Source of the DNA: Pseudomonas putida S13.1.2
GTDB lineage: Bacteria; Pseudomonadota; Gammaproteobacteria; Pseudomonadales; Pseudomonadaceae
DNA length: 64,000 bases
Direction of reading: 5' to 3'
Assembly: GCF_000498395.2 (NCBI RefSeq)
Contig: NZ_CP010979.1
Location: 5,614,501-5,678,500 of the forward strand
The stretch's first letter is position 1. Each line of letters starts with the position of its first letter. Shown one piece after another: positions 17,874 to 27,153 of this stretch. A model generated the notes under the pieces. The model was given only the letters and a program-made list of their open reading frames with translations, was not told the DNA's origin and did no database searches. The position numbers and the translations under genes were made by a program.

Positions 17874-19175
17874 TTGTTCTTTGAGCGCCACGGTGGTGGT
17901 GAACGGGCGTTGCTCGTTCACTTGGAAGGTCAGAACCCTGAGGCGCGCGAAGATCCGCAGGAGTTTCGGGAGCTGGCACTGTCGGCCGGGGCGGACATCG
18001 TCTCGCTGGTGACTGTGACAAGGCATCAGCCAACGGCCAAATACCTGATTGGCAGCGGCAAGGTCGAGGAATTGCACGACCTGGTCCATGCCGAACAGGT
18101 AGACCTTGTGATTTTCAATCACACCCTTACGCCCAGTCAGGAGCGCAACCTCGAACGTGTGTTCGAGTGCCGTGTGCTCGATCGTACCGGGCTGATCCTC
18201 GATATTTTCGCCCAACGGGCGCGTACCCATGAAGGCAAGCTGCAGGTCGAACTGGCCCAGCTTGATCACATGAGCACGCGGCTGGTGCGCGGCTGGACCC
18301 ACCTTGAGCGACAAAAAGGCGGTATCGGCCTGCGTGGCCCGGGTGAAACCCAGCTGGAAACCGACCGCCGCCTGTTGCGGGTGCGCATTCGCCAGATCAA
18401 GTCACGCCTGGAGAAGGTACGCAGCCAGCGTGAGCAGGCGCGTCGCGGGCGCAAGCGCGCGGATATCCCTTCCGTTTCGCTGGTGGGTTACACCAACGCC
18501 GGCAAGTCCACGCTGTTCAACGCCCTGACCGAATCCGAGGTGTACGCCGCGGACCAGCTGTTCGCCACCCTCGACCCGACCCTGCGCCGGCTTGAGCTCA
18601 ACGACCTGGGGCCGATCGTGCTGGCCGACACCGTGGGCTTCATTCGCCACCTGCCGCACAAGCTGGTCGAGGCATTTCGGGCTACGCTCGAAGAGTCGAG
18701 CAACTCCGACCTGCTGCTGCACGTGATCGACGCCCATGAGCCAGAGCGCATGGAACAGATCGAGCAGGTGCTGGCCGTGTTGGGCGAGATTGGCGCGGAA
18801 GGCTTGCCCATCCTCGAGGTGTATAACAAACTCGACCTGCTCGAAGATGTCGAGCCACAGATCCAGCGCAATGCCGACGGCAAGCCGGAACGGGTCTGGG
18901 TATCGGCACGCGATGGGCGTGGTCTGGAGCTGGTTGGCCAGGCGATTGCCGAGTTGCTGGGGGATGATCTGTTTGTCGGTACCCTGTGCCTGGAGCAGCG
19001 TTTTGCCCGCTTGCGCGCGCAATTCTTTGCTCTGGGTGCCGTGCAGAGTGAAGAGCATGATGAAGAAGGGCGCAGCCTGCTGAGCGTGCGACTGCCCATG
19101 GTCGAATTGAATCGCCTGGTCAGCCGCGAAGGCATGGAGCCGCAAGTGTTTGTCGAGCAACACACTTTGCAATAA
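17874..19175 (+). CDS. hflX: GTPase HflX
   Basis: HflX is a ribosome-binding GTPase of the Obg-HflX group that splits or rescues stalled ribosomes. The 433-aa product has the N-terminal HflX domain (to about 195) with FNHTLTPSQERNLE and GPGETQLETDRR. Its G domain has P-loop GYTNAGKST, DTVGFIRHLP in G3 and NKLD in G4, and is followed by a short C-terminal domain. The start is a TTG at 17874 with AGGAG six bases upstream, so translation initiation may be deliberately weak. It lies between hfq and hflK. Confidence 0.95.
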   Translation: MFFERHGGGERALLVHLEGQNPEAREDPQEFRELALSAGADIVSLVTVTRHQPTAKYLIGSGKVEELHDLVHAEQVDLVIFNHTLTPSQERNLERVFECRVLDRTGLILDIFAQRARTHEGKLQVELAQLDHMSTRLVRGWTHLERQKGGIGLRGPGETQLETDRRLLRVRIRQIKSRLEKVRSQREQARRGRKRADIPSVSLVGYTNAGKSTLFNALTESEVYAADQLFATLDPTLRRLELNDLGPIVLADTVGFIRHLPHKLVEAFRATLEESSNSDLLLHVIDAHEPERMEQIEQVLAVLGEIGAEGLPILEVYNKLDLLEDVEPQIQRNADGKPERVWVSARDGRGLELVGQAIAELLGDDLFVGTLCLEQRFARLRAQFFALGAVQSEEHDEEGRSLLSVRLPMVELNRLVSREGMEPQVFVEQHTLQ

Positions 19176-19271
19176 ATGCTCGTCGAGGTCGCCGGGCAGC
19201 AGTGACAGGCATTCTGTAGCATTGGACGGCGCGCCGTGGGCGCGTCTTTGCTTTATCAGATGGAGAGCGCT

Positions 19272-20453
19272 ATGGCTTGGAACGAGCCGGGTGGCAACTC
19301 GAACAATCAGGATCCCTGGGGCGGCCGCCGTGGTGGCGGTGGCGGTGGTGGTGACAAGAAAGGTCCGCCGGATCTGGACGAGGCCTTCCGCAAACTGCAG
19401 GACAGCCTGAACGGCATGTTCGGCGGTAACAAGAAACGTGGCGGCGGTGACCGCAATGTCGGCAAGGGCGGTGGCCTGGGCCTGCTGGGCATCGGCCTGG
19501 CGGTACTGGCTGCCATCTGGCTGTACAGTGCCGTGTACGTGGTCGACGAGCAGGAGCAGGCTGTGGTGCTGCGCTTCGGCAAGTACCATGAAACGGTCGG
19601 TCCCGGCCTGAACATCTACTTCCCGCCGATTGATCGCAAGTACATGGAAAACGTCACGCGTGAGCGTGCCTATACCAAGCAGGGCCAGATGCTGACCGAA
19701 GACGAGAACATCGTCGAGGTACCGCTGACCGTCCAGTACAAGATCAGCAACCTGCAGGACTTCGTGCTTAACGTCGACCAGCCTGAGGTGAGCCTGCAGC
19801 ACGCGACCGACAGTGCCTTGCGCCACGTGGTGGGTTCCACCTCGATGGACCAGGTGCTGACCGAAGGCCGTGAACAGATGGCCGTGGATATCCGCGAACG
19901 TCTGCAGCGCTTCCTCGACAACTACCGTACCGGTATCACCGTTACCCAGGTCAACGTACAGAGCGCGGCAGCCCCGCGTGAAGTGCAGGAAGCCTTCGAC
20001 GACGTGATCCGTGCCCGCGAAGACGAGCAGCGTGCCCGCAACCAGGCCGAGTCCTACGCCAATGGCGTGGTGCCGGAAGCCCGTGGTCAGGCCCAGCGCA
20101 TCATCGAGGACGCCAACGGTTACCGCGACGAAGTCATCGCCCGGGCCAAGGGTGAGGCCGACCGCTTCACCAAGCTGGTGACCGAGTACCACAAGGCACC
20201 TGAGGTGACCCGTCAGCGTCTGTACCTGGAGACCATGCAAGAGGTCTACAGCAATTCGAGCAAGGTCATGGTGGCAACCAAGGACGGGCAGAACAACCTG
20301 CTCTACCTGCCACTGGACAAGATGGTCGAAGGCAGCCGCAATTCGTCCGCGCCAACCACCAGCGTGTCGCCATCGGCCAACGATGCGGCCGCCCGTGCGG
20401 CGCAGGACCTGCAACAGCAACAGCAGCCGCTGCGTACTAGGGAGAGCCGCTGA
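19272..20453 (+). CDS. hflK: FtsH protease modulator HflK
   Basis: HflK and HflC form the large SPFH cage that encloses the membrane protease FtsH and modulates its access to substrates. The 393-aa product has a Gly/Asn-rich cytoplasmic N-terminus (about 1-65) and one membrane helix near 70-90. The SPFH/band-7 domain (VDEQEQAVVLRFGKY onward) precedes a long Ala/Glu/Arg coiled coil (about 240-320). Start 19272 follows TGGAGAG. Its stop codon overlaps the hflC start by one base. Confidence 0.96.
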   Translation: MAWNEPGGNSNNQDPWGGRRGGGGGGGDKKGPPDLDEAFRKLQDSLNGMFGGNKKRGGGDRNVGKGGGLGLLGIGLAVLAAIWLYSAVYVVDEQEQAVVLRFGKYHETVGPGLNIYFPPIDRKYMENVTRERAYTKQGQMLTEDENIVEVPLTVQYKISNLQDFVLNVDQPEVSLQHATDSALRHVVGSTSMDQVLTEGREQMAVDIRERLQRFLDNYRTGITVTQVNVQSAAAPREVQEAFDDVIRAREDEQRARNQAESYANGVVPEARGQAQRIIEDANGYRDEVIARAKGEADRFTKLVTEYHKAPEVTRQRLYLETMQEVYSNSSKVMVATKDGQNNLLYLPLDKMVEGSRNSSAPTTSVSPSANDAAARAAQDLQQQQQPLRTRESR

Positions 20454-21322
20454 TGAGCAACAGATCGCTGATCGCCCTGATCGCCGCCGTCGTTCTGGCC
20501 ATCGTGGCCTGGAACAGCTTCTACATCGTGTCCCAGACCGAGCGTGCGGTACTGCTGCGCTTTGGTAAGGTGGTCCAGGCGGACGTTCAGCCAGGCCTGC
20601 ACGTGAAGATTCCGTACGTGAACCAGGTGCGCAAGTTCGACGCCCGCCTCATGACCCTCGACGCCCCGACCCAGCGGTTCCTGACCCTGGAGAAGAAAGC
20701 GGTGATGGTCGACGCCTACGCCAAGTGGCGCGTCAAGGATGCCGAGCGCTTCTACACCGCCACGTCCGGCATGAAGCAGATCGCCGACGAGCGTCTGTCG
20801 CGTCGTCTGGAAAGCGGCCTGCGCGACCAGTTCGGTAAACGTACCCTGCACGAGGTGGTTTCCGGTGAACGTGACGCACTGATGGCCGACATCACTGCAT
20901 CGCTAAACCGCATGGCCAACAAGGAGCTGGGCATCGAGGTGGTCGACGTGCGCGTCAAGGCCATCGACCTGCCGAAGGAAGTCAACCGCAGCGTGTTCGA
21001 CCGCATGAGCACCGAGCGTGAGCGTGAAGCTCGCGAGCACCGTGCCAAGGGTAACGAGCTGGCTGAAGGTATTCGTGCCGATGCCGACCGCCAGCGCCGT
21101 GTGCTGCTGGCCGAGGCCTACCGCGAAGCAGAAGAAACCCGTGGTGACGGCGACGCCCAGGCGGCCGCCATCTATGCCAAGGCCTACAGCCAGGACGCTG
21201 ATTTCTATGCGTTCCACCGTAGCCTGCAGGCATACCGCGAGAGCTTCTCGAGCAAGAGCGACGTGCTGGTCCTGGACCCGAAGAACGAGTTCTTCCGTTA
21301 CCTGGACAAGAGCAAGCCGTGA
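20453..21322 (+). CDS. hflC: FtsH protease modulator HflC
   Basis: This is the partner of HflK. The 289-aa product starts with a membrane helix (LIALIAAVVLAIVAWNSFY) and continues with a band-7 domain (QTERAVLLRFGKV to VVDVRVKAIDLP). A charged coiled-coil (STEREREAREHRAKGNEL) follows, with a C-terminal FLKSK-like end (FFRYLDKSKP). Translation is coupled to hflK by a one-base overlap (TGATG). A strong terminator 95 bases downstream ends this run of genes. Confidence 0.96.
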   Translation: MSNRSLIALIAAVVLAIVAWNSFYIVSQTERAVLLRFGKVVQADVQPGLHVKIPYVNQVRKFDARLMTLDAPTQRFLTLEKKAVMVDAYAKWRVKDAERFYTATSGMKQIADERLSRRLESGLRDQFGKRTLHEVVSGERDALMADITASLNRMANKELGIEVVDVRVKAIDLPKEVNRSVFDRMSTEREREAREHRAKGNELAEGIRADADRQRRVLLAEAYREAEETRGDGDAQAAAIYAKAYSQDADFYAFHRSLQAYRESFSSKSDVLVLDPKNEFFRYLDKSKP

Positions 21323-21417
21323 TGCTCAGGCCCTGACTTTCGTGCAGGGGCGCCCCGCCGGGCAGCTAAAATACCAGGCGGGGTGCATCCTGAATGAAAA
21401 GGGGTGTATGATGAGGC

Positions 21418-21442
21418 AGCCGGGAAATTTCCCGGCTTTTTT
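21418..21442 (+). terminator. Rho-independent terminator after hflC
   Basis: AGCCGGGAAATTTCCCGGCT is a perfect palindromic stem followed by six T. It lies between hflC and hisZ and separates the hfl operon from hisZ-purA. Confidence 0.9.
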
Positions 21443-21623
21443 GCGTCTGAAAGGTTGATTGGCGAAGCGCCAGTTGACGGTTTGGTCAGCTCGCAAGGCA
21501 ATTCGAGGGTATCGGGTACGGTGGCTGCGCTGGGATCAGTGCTGCCCGCTGCTGTGCGCGATACCGGCTTTACTGACGGCTCGCCAGCTGGCAAGCCGCC
21601 CGGACCAGAGGGGAAAAGGCGTA

Positions 21624-22811
21624 ATGGCAACGGTAGACCGCTGGCTGCTGCCAGATGGCATCGAGGAAGTACTGCCACCTGAGGCTGCGCGCATCGAGAT
21701 CGCGCGCCGTCAGGTGTTGGACCTGTTCCAGAGTTGGGGCTACGAGCTGGTCGTCACCCCGCATATCGAGTACCTGGAGTCGCTGCTCACCGGCGCCGGC
21801 CAGGACCTGGATCAGCGCACCTTCAAGGTAGTGGACCCGCAGTCCGGCCGCCTGATGGGCTTCCGCGCCGACTTCACCCCGCAGGTGGCGCGCATCGACG
21901 CCCACACCCTGCGCCGTGAAGGCCCGAGCCGCCTGTGCTACGCCGGCAGCGTGCTGCACGCCCAGCCGCGTGCACTGTCCACCTCGCGCAGCCCGATCCA
22001 GCTGGGCGCCGAGCTGTATGGCGATGCCAGCCCGACCAGCGACGTGGAAGTCATCAGCCTGATGCTGGCCACGCTGCAACTGGCCGATGTGCCGGACGTA
22101 CACATGGACCTGGGCCACGTCGGTATCTACCGCGGCCTGGCCCGTGCTGCCGGCCTGTCCGGTGCGGTCGAGCAGCAGCTGTTCGACGCCCTGCAGCGCA
22201 AGGCCGTCGATGAAGTGCAGGCGCTGACCGCCGACCTGCCGAAGGACCTGGGCAACATGCTGCGCGCACTGGTCGAACTGTGCGGTGGCCGCGAAGTGCT
22301 GGCCGAAGCCCGCGTGCGCCTGGGCCGTGCCCCGGCCAGCGTGCTGGCTGCACTGGACGACCTGCTGGCGATCGCCGATCGCCTGACGTCGCGCTACCCG
22401 GACCTGCCGCTGTACTTCGACCTCGGCGAACTGCGCGGCTACAACTATCACACCGGCGTGGTATTCGCGGTGTTCGTGCCGGGCGAGGGTCAATCGATCG
22501 CCCAGGGCGGGCGCTACGACGACATCGGCGCCGACTTTGGCCGGGCCCGCCCGGCCACCGGTTTCTCCACGGATTTGAAGACCCTGGTCACACTGGGGCG
22601 AGCGGAGGTCGTATTGCCAACGGGCGGCATCTGGATGCCGGACAGTGGCGACGCGGCCCTCTGGCAGCAAGTCTGCCAGTTGCGCACCGAGGGCCAGCGT
22701 GTGGTCCAGGCCCTGCCTGGCCAGCCGTTGAGTGCTGCTCTCGAGGCGGATTGTGATCGGCAATTGATTCAGCAAGACGGGCGCTGGCAGGTTCTGCCGC
22801 TGGCCCAGTGA
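21624..22811 (+). CDS. hisZ: ATP phosphoribosyltransferase regulatory subunit HisZ
   Basis: HisZ is a catalytically inactive relative of histidyl-tRNA synthetase. It pairs with short-form HisG for the first step of histidine synthesis. The 395-aa product has class-II aaRS motif 2-like (RLMGFRADFTPQVARI) and motif 3-like (GGRYDDIG, RPATGFSTDL) segments but lacks an anticodon-binding domain. The start at 21624 has GAGGGGA upstream; the in-frame leader back to 21459 reads through the 5' untranslated region. The gene is followed 56 bases later by purA. Confidence 0.94.
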   Translation: MATVDRWLLPDGIEEVLPPEAARIEIARRQVLDLFQSWGYELVVTPHIEYLESLLTGAGQDLDQRTFKVVDPQSGRLMGFRADFTPQVARIDAHTLRREGPSRLCYAGSVLHAQPRALSTSRSPIQLGAELYGDASPTSDVEVISLMLATLQLADVPDVHMDLGHVGIYRGLARAAGLSGAVEQQLFDALQRKAVDEVQALTADLPKDLGNMLRALVELCGGREVLAEARVRLGRAPASVLAALDDLLAIADRLTSRYPDLPLYFDLGELRGYNYHTGVVFAVFVPGEGQSIAQGGRYDDIGADFGRARPATGFSTDLKTLVTLGRAEVVLPTGGIWMPDSGDAALWQQVCQLRTEGQRVVQALPGQPLSAALEADCDRQLIQQDGRWQVLPLAQ

Positions 22812-22867
22812 GTTTCTGCGTCGGCAACAGGCCGGCAACCAAGTTTGCGTGAATGAGGACCAATGTA

Positions 22868-24160
22868 ATGGGTAAGAATGTCGTCGTCCTGGGCACCCAG
22901 TGGGGTGATGAGGGCAAAGGCAAGATCGTCGATCTGCTGACCGAACATGCTGCCGCCGTAGTGCGCTACCAGGGGGGCCACAACGCGGGTCACACCCTGG
23001 TGATCAACGGTGAAAAGACCGTTCTGCACCTGATTCCGTCCGGCATCCTGCGTGAAGGCGTACAGTGCCTGATCGGCAACGGCGTGGTCGTTGCCCCGGA
23101 CGCCCTGATGCGCGAAATCACCAAGCTGGAAGAAAAAGGCGTACCGGTGCGCGAGCGCCTGCGCATTTCCCCGGCTGCGCCGCTGATCCTGTCGTACCAC
23201 GTGGCCCTGGACCAGGCCCGCGAAAAAGCCCGTGGCGAAGCCAAGATCGGCACCACCGGCCGTGGTATCGGCCCAGCCTACGAAGACAAGGTCGCGCGCC
23301 GCGGCCTGCGTGTGGGCGACCTGTTCCACCGCGAGCGTTTCGCTGCCAAGCTGGGTGAGCTGCTGGACTACCACAACTTCCAGCTGGTGAACTACTACAA
23401 AGAGCCGGCCATCGATTTCCAGCAAACCCTGGACGAGTGCATGGCCTACGCTGAACAGCTCAAGCCGATGATGCTCGACGTCACCGCCGAGCTGCACAAC
23501 CTGCGTCGCGCCGGCAAGGACATCATGTTCGAAGGTGCCCAGGGCTCGCTGCTGGACATCGACCACGGTACCTACCCGTACGTCACCAGCTCCAACACCA
23601 CCGCTGGCGGTATCTCCACCGGTTCCGGCGTTGGCCCGATGTACCTGGACTACATCCTGGGCATCACCAAGGCCTACACCACTCGCGTGGGTTCCGGTCC
23701 GTTCCCGACCGAACTGTTCGACGAGACCGGCGCTACCCTGGCCAAGCGTGGCCACGAGTTCGGTTCCACCACTGGCCGTGCCCGTCGTTGCGGCTGGTTC
23801 GATGCCGTCATCCTGCGTCGCGCCATCGACGTCAACAGCATTTCGGGCATCTGCCTGACCAAGCTGGACGTACTGGACGGCCTGGAAACCATCAACATCT
23901 GCGTTGGCTACAAGAACGAGAACGGTGCTGTCATCGACGCGCCTTCCGATGCCGACAGCTACATCGGCCTGGAGCCGGTGTACGAAGAGATGCCAGGCTG
24001 GAGCGAGTCGACCCTGGGTGCAAAAACCCTGGAAGAGCTGCCGCAAGCTGCGCGTGACTACATCAAGCGCATCGAAGCGTTGGTTGGCGCGCCGATCGAC
24101 ATCATTTCGACCGGCCCGGACCGCAACGAGACCATCGTGCTGCGTCACCCGTTCGCCTGA
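22868..24160 (+). CDS. purA: Adenylosuccinate synthetase
   Basis: PurA joins IMP and aspartate with GTP hydrolysis in AMP synthesis. The 430-aa product shows GTQWGDEGKGKIVDLL at the N-terminus (catalytic Asp, P-loop), GGHNAGHT, TTGRGIGPAYEDK, and the C-terminal GRARRCGWFDAV and STGPDRNETI. Start 22868 follows GAGGA. It is probably co-transcribed with hisZ, and a terminator follows. Confidence 0.97.
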   Translation: MGKNVVVLGTQWGDEGKGKIVDLLTEHAAAVVRYQGGHNAGHTLVINGEKTVLHLIPSGILREGVQCLIGNGVVVAPDALMREITKLEEKGVPVRERLRISPAAPLILSYHVALDQAREKARGEAKIGTTGRGIGPAYEDKVARRGLRVGDLFHRERFAAKLGELLDYHNFQLVNYYKEPAIDFQQTLDECMAYAEQLKPMMLDVTAELHNLRRAGKDIMFEGAQGSLLDIDHGTYPYVTSSNTTAGGISTGSGVGPMYLDYILGITKAYTTRVGSGPFPTELFDETGATLAKRGHEFGSTTGRARRCGWFDAVILRRAIDVNSISGICLTKLDVLDGLETINICVGYKNENGAVIDAPSDADSYIGLEPVYEEMPGWSESTLGAKTLEELPQAARDYIKRIEALVGAPIDIISTGPDRNETIVLRHPFA

Positions 24161-24181
24161 TCTGCCCTCCAGGCTGATCTG

Positions 24182-24214
24182 ACGCCGTGGCCCTGAAAAG
24201 GGCCGCGGCGTTTT
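24182..24214 (+). terminator. Rho-independent terminator after purA
   Basis: The stem ACGCCGTGGCCC / GGGCCGCGGCGT has a four-base AAAA-type loop and is followed by TTTT. Confidence 0.88.
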
Positions 24215-24236
24215 CATTTGTGGTGTATGCCTGCAC

Positions 24237-24331
24237 TGGCCCTATCGCCGGCAAGCCAGCTCCCACGGCATCTTCATCGGTCTCGAGATGTGTGAAGTTC
24301 CTGTGGGAGCTGGCTTGCCGGCGATAGGGCC
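24237..24331. repeat. REP-like pair (CTGGCTTGCCGGCGATAGGG type)
   Basis: Inverted copies of CCCTATCGCCGGCAAGCCAG and its complement are about 45 bases apart. The core differs from the TTCGCGGGC type, so it is a second REP subfamily; a further copy is at 54.2 kb. Confidence 0.85.
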
Positions 24332-24456
24332 GGTATTGGCAACCCCTTTGCTGAACCTTGGCGTTTATCCCTGCTGCCTTCGGCACAACCCTTGCTGTAA
24401 GAAGTTTCTGTAGATGCCATCAAAATAGTGGCGCCAGAAAACACGAGGGTTACACC

Positions 24457-26391
24457 GTGTCTGCCATCCTCTCACTGTTACGAAGCCGCCTTTTGCGGCC
24501 TGTGTTTGTTGCCCTTGGTATCGCTCTTTTGGTGCAGGTGCTGGTTGCCGTTGCGCTCACCCGAAGCACGGTCACCGCCCTGGAAGCCGACCTTGGCGAA
24601 CGCCTGGGCAACGACAGCCGCCAGCTGGCCAACGACCTGGAGCAAGCCGGGCAAGACGTGCGCTCGGGCCTCGACGGCCTGTCCAGCAGCACCCGCCAGC
24701 GCCTGAGCGCCGGGTTGTCGGAGCGCCTGCAAAGCGAACAGCAGCAACTGCGCAGCACCCTGGAAAAGAACCTGAAGGACTCCGCCAACGACATGGCCGA
24801 GCTGCTGGCGTCGGTTGCCCCGCGGGCGATCTGGGACAACGACGTGCCGGTGCTCTCCGACTTTGCCCGGCGTGCCCAGCGCAACCCCAACGTGCTGTTC
24901 GTGGTGTACGACGATGCCCAGGGCCAGCACCTCACCCGCTATTTGAACCGGCAAAACCCGATCAACCAGGCTTTGATGGACAAGGGCCAGGGCGAGCGTG
25001 CGCTGGACAAGGTGATCGATGCCGCCCGACACGACCCGGCGGTGTACTTTGTCGAAGCTTCGATCAGTCCCAATGGCGCAGAAATCGGCAAGGTGGTGAT
25101 GGGGGTTTCCACCGCCGGCATCGACCAGGAGCTCAAGGCCCTGGACCAGCGCTTCGCGGCGCTGATTGCCAGCGGTGAGCAACTGGTTGGCGACAGCCTG
25201 GTGGGGGCTGCCGCCGACAGCGGCAAAACCCTGCGTGAGCGCCTGGAGAAGGCGCAAGGCAGTGCTGCAGCGATGCAGGCCAATACCGCACAGACTGTGC
25301 GCGATGCCGCTGCCGAACTGCGCTGGCGCATTGGCCTGGGCCTGGTGCTGGTTGGCCTGGGTGTGCTGCTGGTGGTGGCCGTGGTGCTTGGCCGCCGAGT
25401 GCTGAGCAAGCTGCGCCTGCTGATTGCTGCCCTGGACGACCTGGCGGCGGGCGAAGGCGACCTGACCAAGCGCGTGCCGCTCGACAGCCGCGACGAAATT
25501 GGCGACATGGCTTCGGCGGTGAACCGCTTTGTCGACAAGCTGCAACCGATCGTGCGTGAGGCGGGCGAGGTGGCGCAGCGTACCGGTGTCGAGATTGGCG
25601 CGATGGCCCAACGCAATGCCGGCGCCGATGCGGCTGCGGCACTGCAACGCGATGAAGTGGCAGCCAGCCTGCGCGACCTTTCGAGCATGGCCGACGAAGC
25701 CCAGGCTGAAAGCCACGCGATGCAGGCGGCCTTGAAACAGGTGGTGGATATCCGCCAGGCCACCGACGAAAACAGCCGCACCTCGACCCAGCTCGCGGGG
25801 TTGATCGAGAACCTGGCAGGCCAGGTAGAGACCGGCTCCCAGGTGATCGAGCGCCTGGCCAAGCAGAGTGAGCAGATTGAAGTGGTGCTGACAGTGATCC
25901 ACGGCATTGCCGAGCAGACCAACCTGCTGGCGCTGAACGCGGCCATCGAAGCCGCCCGGGCGGGTGAGACCGGGCGCGGGTTTGCCGTGGTCGCCGATGA
26001 GGTGCGGGCGCTGGCGAGCAAGACGCAAAGCTCCACGGGGGATATCCAGTCGCACATCGCGGCGCTGCAGAAGGGCGCCAAGGAAGCCGTGGCGACCATC
26101 AGCCAGGCCGGGCTCAAGGCCAGCGAAGGGCTGCTGGTACTGCGTGATAACGAGCGCCGGCAGCAGTCCGTGCAGGCGGCGGTAGAGCAGGTGCATGCGG
26201 CCATTGGCCTGGCCACCCGTGCCGCCGAGCAGCAGGCGAGCGGGGCGCAGGCAGTGCGTGGGCGGGTGGAGACTATCCATGCCCAGGCTGAGCGATCAGC
26301 TCAGGTGGTGATGCAGACCACGGCCAGCAGCAAGGTGCTGGATGACCTGGCCGCGCAGCTACGGGCAAGCCTTGGCCAATTCCGCGCCTGA
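24457..26391 (+). CDS. Methyl-accepting chemotaxis protein
   Basis: This chemoreceptor of 644 aa starts at a GTG with GAGGG seven bases before it. A first membrane helix (about 10-30) precedes a periplasmic part of about 260 residues rich in coiled coil, with a small mixed domain at about 130-230 (AIWDNDVPVLSDFARRAQ, VLFVVYDD). A second helix at about 290-313 (GLVLVGLGVLLVVAVVLG) leads to a HAMP domain with DSRDEIGDMASAVNRF. The cytoplasmic signalling hairpin carries the conserved tip EQTNLLALNAAIEAARAG. There is no C-terminal CheR/CheB pentapeptide. The ligand cannot be told from sequence. Confidence 0.93.
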   Translation: MSAILSLLRSRLLRPVFVALGIALLVQVLVAVALTRSTVTALEADLGERLGNDSRQLANDLEQAGQDVRSGLDGLSSSTRQRLSAGLSERLQSEQQQLRSTLEKNLKDSANDMAELLASVAPRAIWDNDVPVLSDFARRAQRNPNVLFVVYDDAQGQHLTRYLNRQNPINQALMDKGQGERALDKVIDAARHDPAVYFVEASISPNGAEIGKVVMGVSTAGIDQELKALDQRFAALIASGEQLVGDSLVGAAADSGKTLRERLEKAQGSAAAMQANTAQTVRDAAAELRWRIGLGLVLVGLGVLLVVAVVLGRRVLSKLRLLIAALDDLAAGEGDLTKRVPLDSRDEIGDMASAVNRFVDKLQPIVREAGEVAQRTGVEIGAMAQRNAGADAAAALQRDEVAASLRDLSSMADEAQAESHAMQAALKQVVDIRQATDENSRTSTQLAGLIENLAGQVETGSQVIERLAKQSEQIEVVLTVIHGIAEQTNLLALNAAIEAARAGETGRGFAVVADEVRALASKTQSSTGDIQSHIAALQKGAKEAVATISQAGLKASEGLLVLRDNERRQQSVQAAVEQVHAAIGLATRAAEQQASGAQAVRGRVETIHAQAERSAQVVMQTTASSKVLDDLAAQLRASLGQFRA

Positions 26392-26400
26392 CGCGGTGCC

Positions 26401-26515
26401 TGTAGGAGCGGCCTTGCGTCGCGATGGGCTGCGCAGCAGCCCCAGGATATCGGCATTAATGCAGATATTGCCGGGGCTGCTGCGCAGCCCATCGCGACGC
26501 AAGGCCGCTCCTACA
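26401..26515. repeat. Long perfect inverted repeat (43-base arms)
   Basis: The arms begin TGTAGGAGCGGCCTTGCGTC and end in CAGCAGCCCC, are identical over 43 bases, and are separated by about 29 bases. This belongs to the TAGGAGCGGCCTTG repeat class also seen at 45.0 and 60.7 kb. It may end the chemoreceptor transcript. Confidence 0.85.
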
Positions 26516-26565
26516 GTGGGCGGTGTTGCTATGCTGTCGGCGACACATGACAAAAGGACTTGCTC

Positions 26566-27018
26566 ATGTCCGCCCAACTAATCGCCGCCCAGGCTGACCT
26601 GAATTTCCTGCACAGTGACAGCGTACAGCTCACTGACCCGATGACCGCCCTGCAAGCCTACTGCGCTATGACCTCGGACGTCCCCGACTGGCTGGCCCGG
26701 GCCTTCCGCTTTCGCGACTTCATCTCACGCCGTTTCAATGTTGCCGATATCCACGGCTTCACTCGCGCCGATCCAACGCATGTGCCAGCCGTTGGTGAGC
26801 GCCTGGACTTCTTCACTGTCGAGACCATCAGCGACCAGCAACTGGTGCTGACTTCGCGCGACACGCACTTGGCGGTGATGGTCTGCATGGATGTGTACGG
26901 GCAAAGCTTGAGCGTGACCACATCGGTGCTGTGCCTCAATACTTTTGGCCGGTTGTACATGCTGCCGGTCGGCATGGTGCATGGCCTGATCGTAAGGAAA
27001 ATGCTGGAGAAGCTTTAA
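26566..27018 (+). CDS. DUF2867-like protein
   Basis: The 150-aa soluble product is read from ATG 26566 with AAAGGA upstream. It has no membrane segments. Stretches such as DVPDWLARAFRFRDFI, VGERLDFFTVE and SVTTSVLCLNTFGRLYML look like the DUF2867 family (alpha/beta, function unknown). The GRLYMLPVGMVHGLIV C-terminus fits that family. Codon usage is typical of the genome. It marks the left border of the AT-rich accessory island. Family assignment is from memory of the pattern. Confidence 0.65.
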   Translation: MSAQLIAAQADLNFLHSDSVQLTDPMTALQAYCAMTSDVPDWLARAFRFRDFISRRFNVADIHGFTRADPTHVPAVGERLDFFTVETISDQQLVLTSRDTHLAVMVCMDVYGQSLSVTTSVLCLNTFGRLYMLPVGMVHGLIVRKMLEKL

Positions 27019-27153
27019 GCAGCATCGAACCTGACCAGGAAACATTCTTTTACTGATCAAATCGTCATCATCGTCGAATCTGTAGGAGATTTCCCAAATA
27101 TTCCTTGATAGGGCGTTTGCTGTTGCAGTGGCTGACACAGGGGTTAGTGTCGT

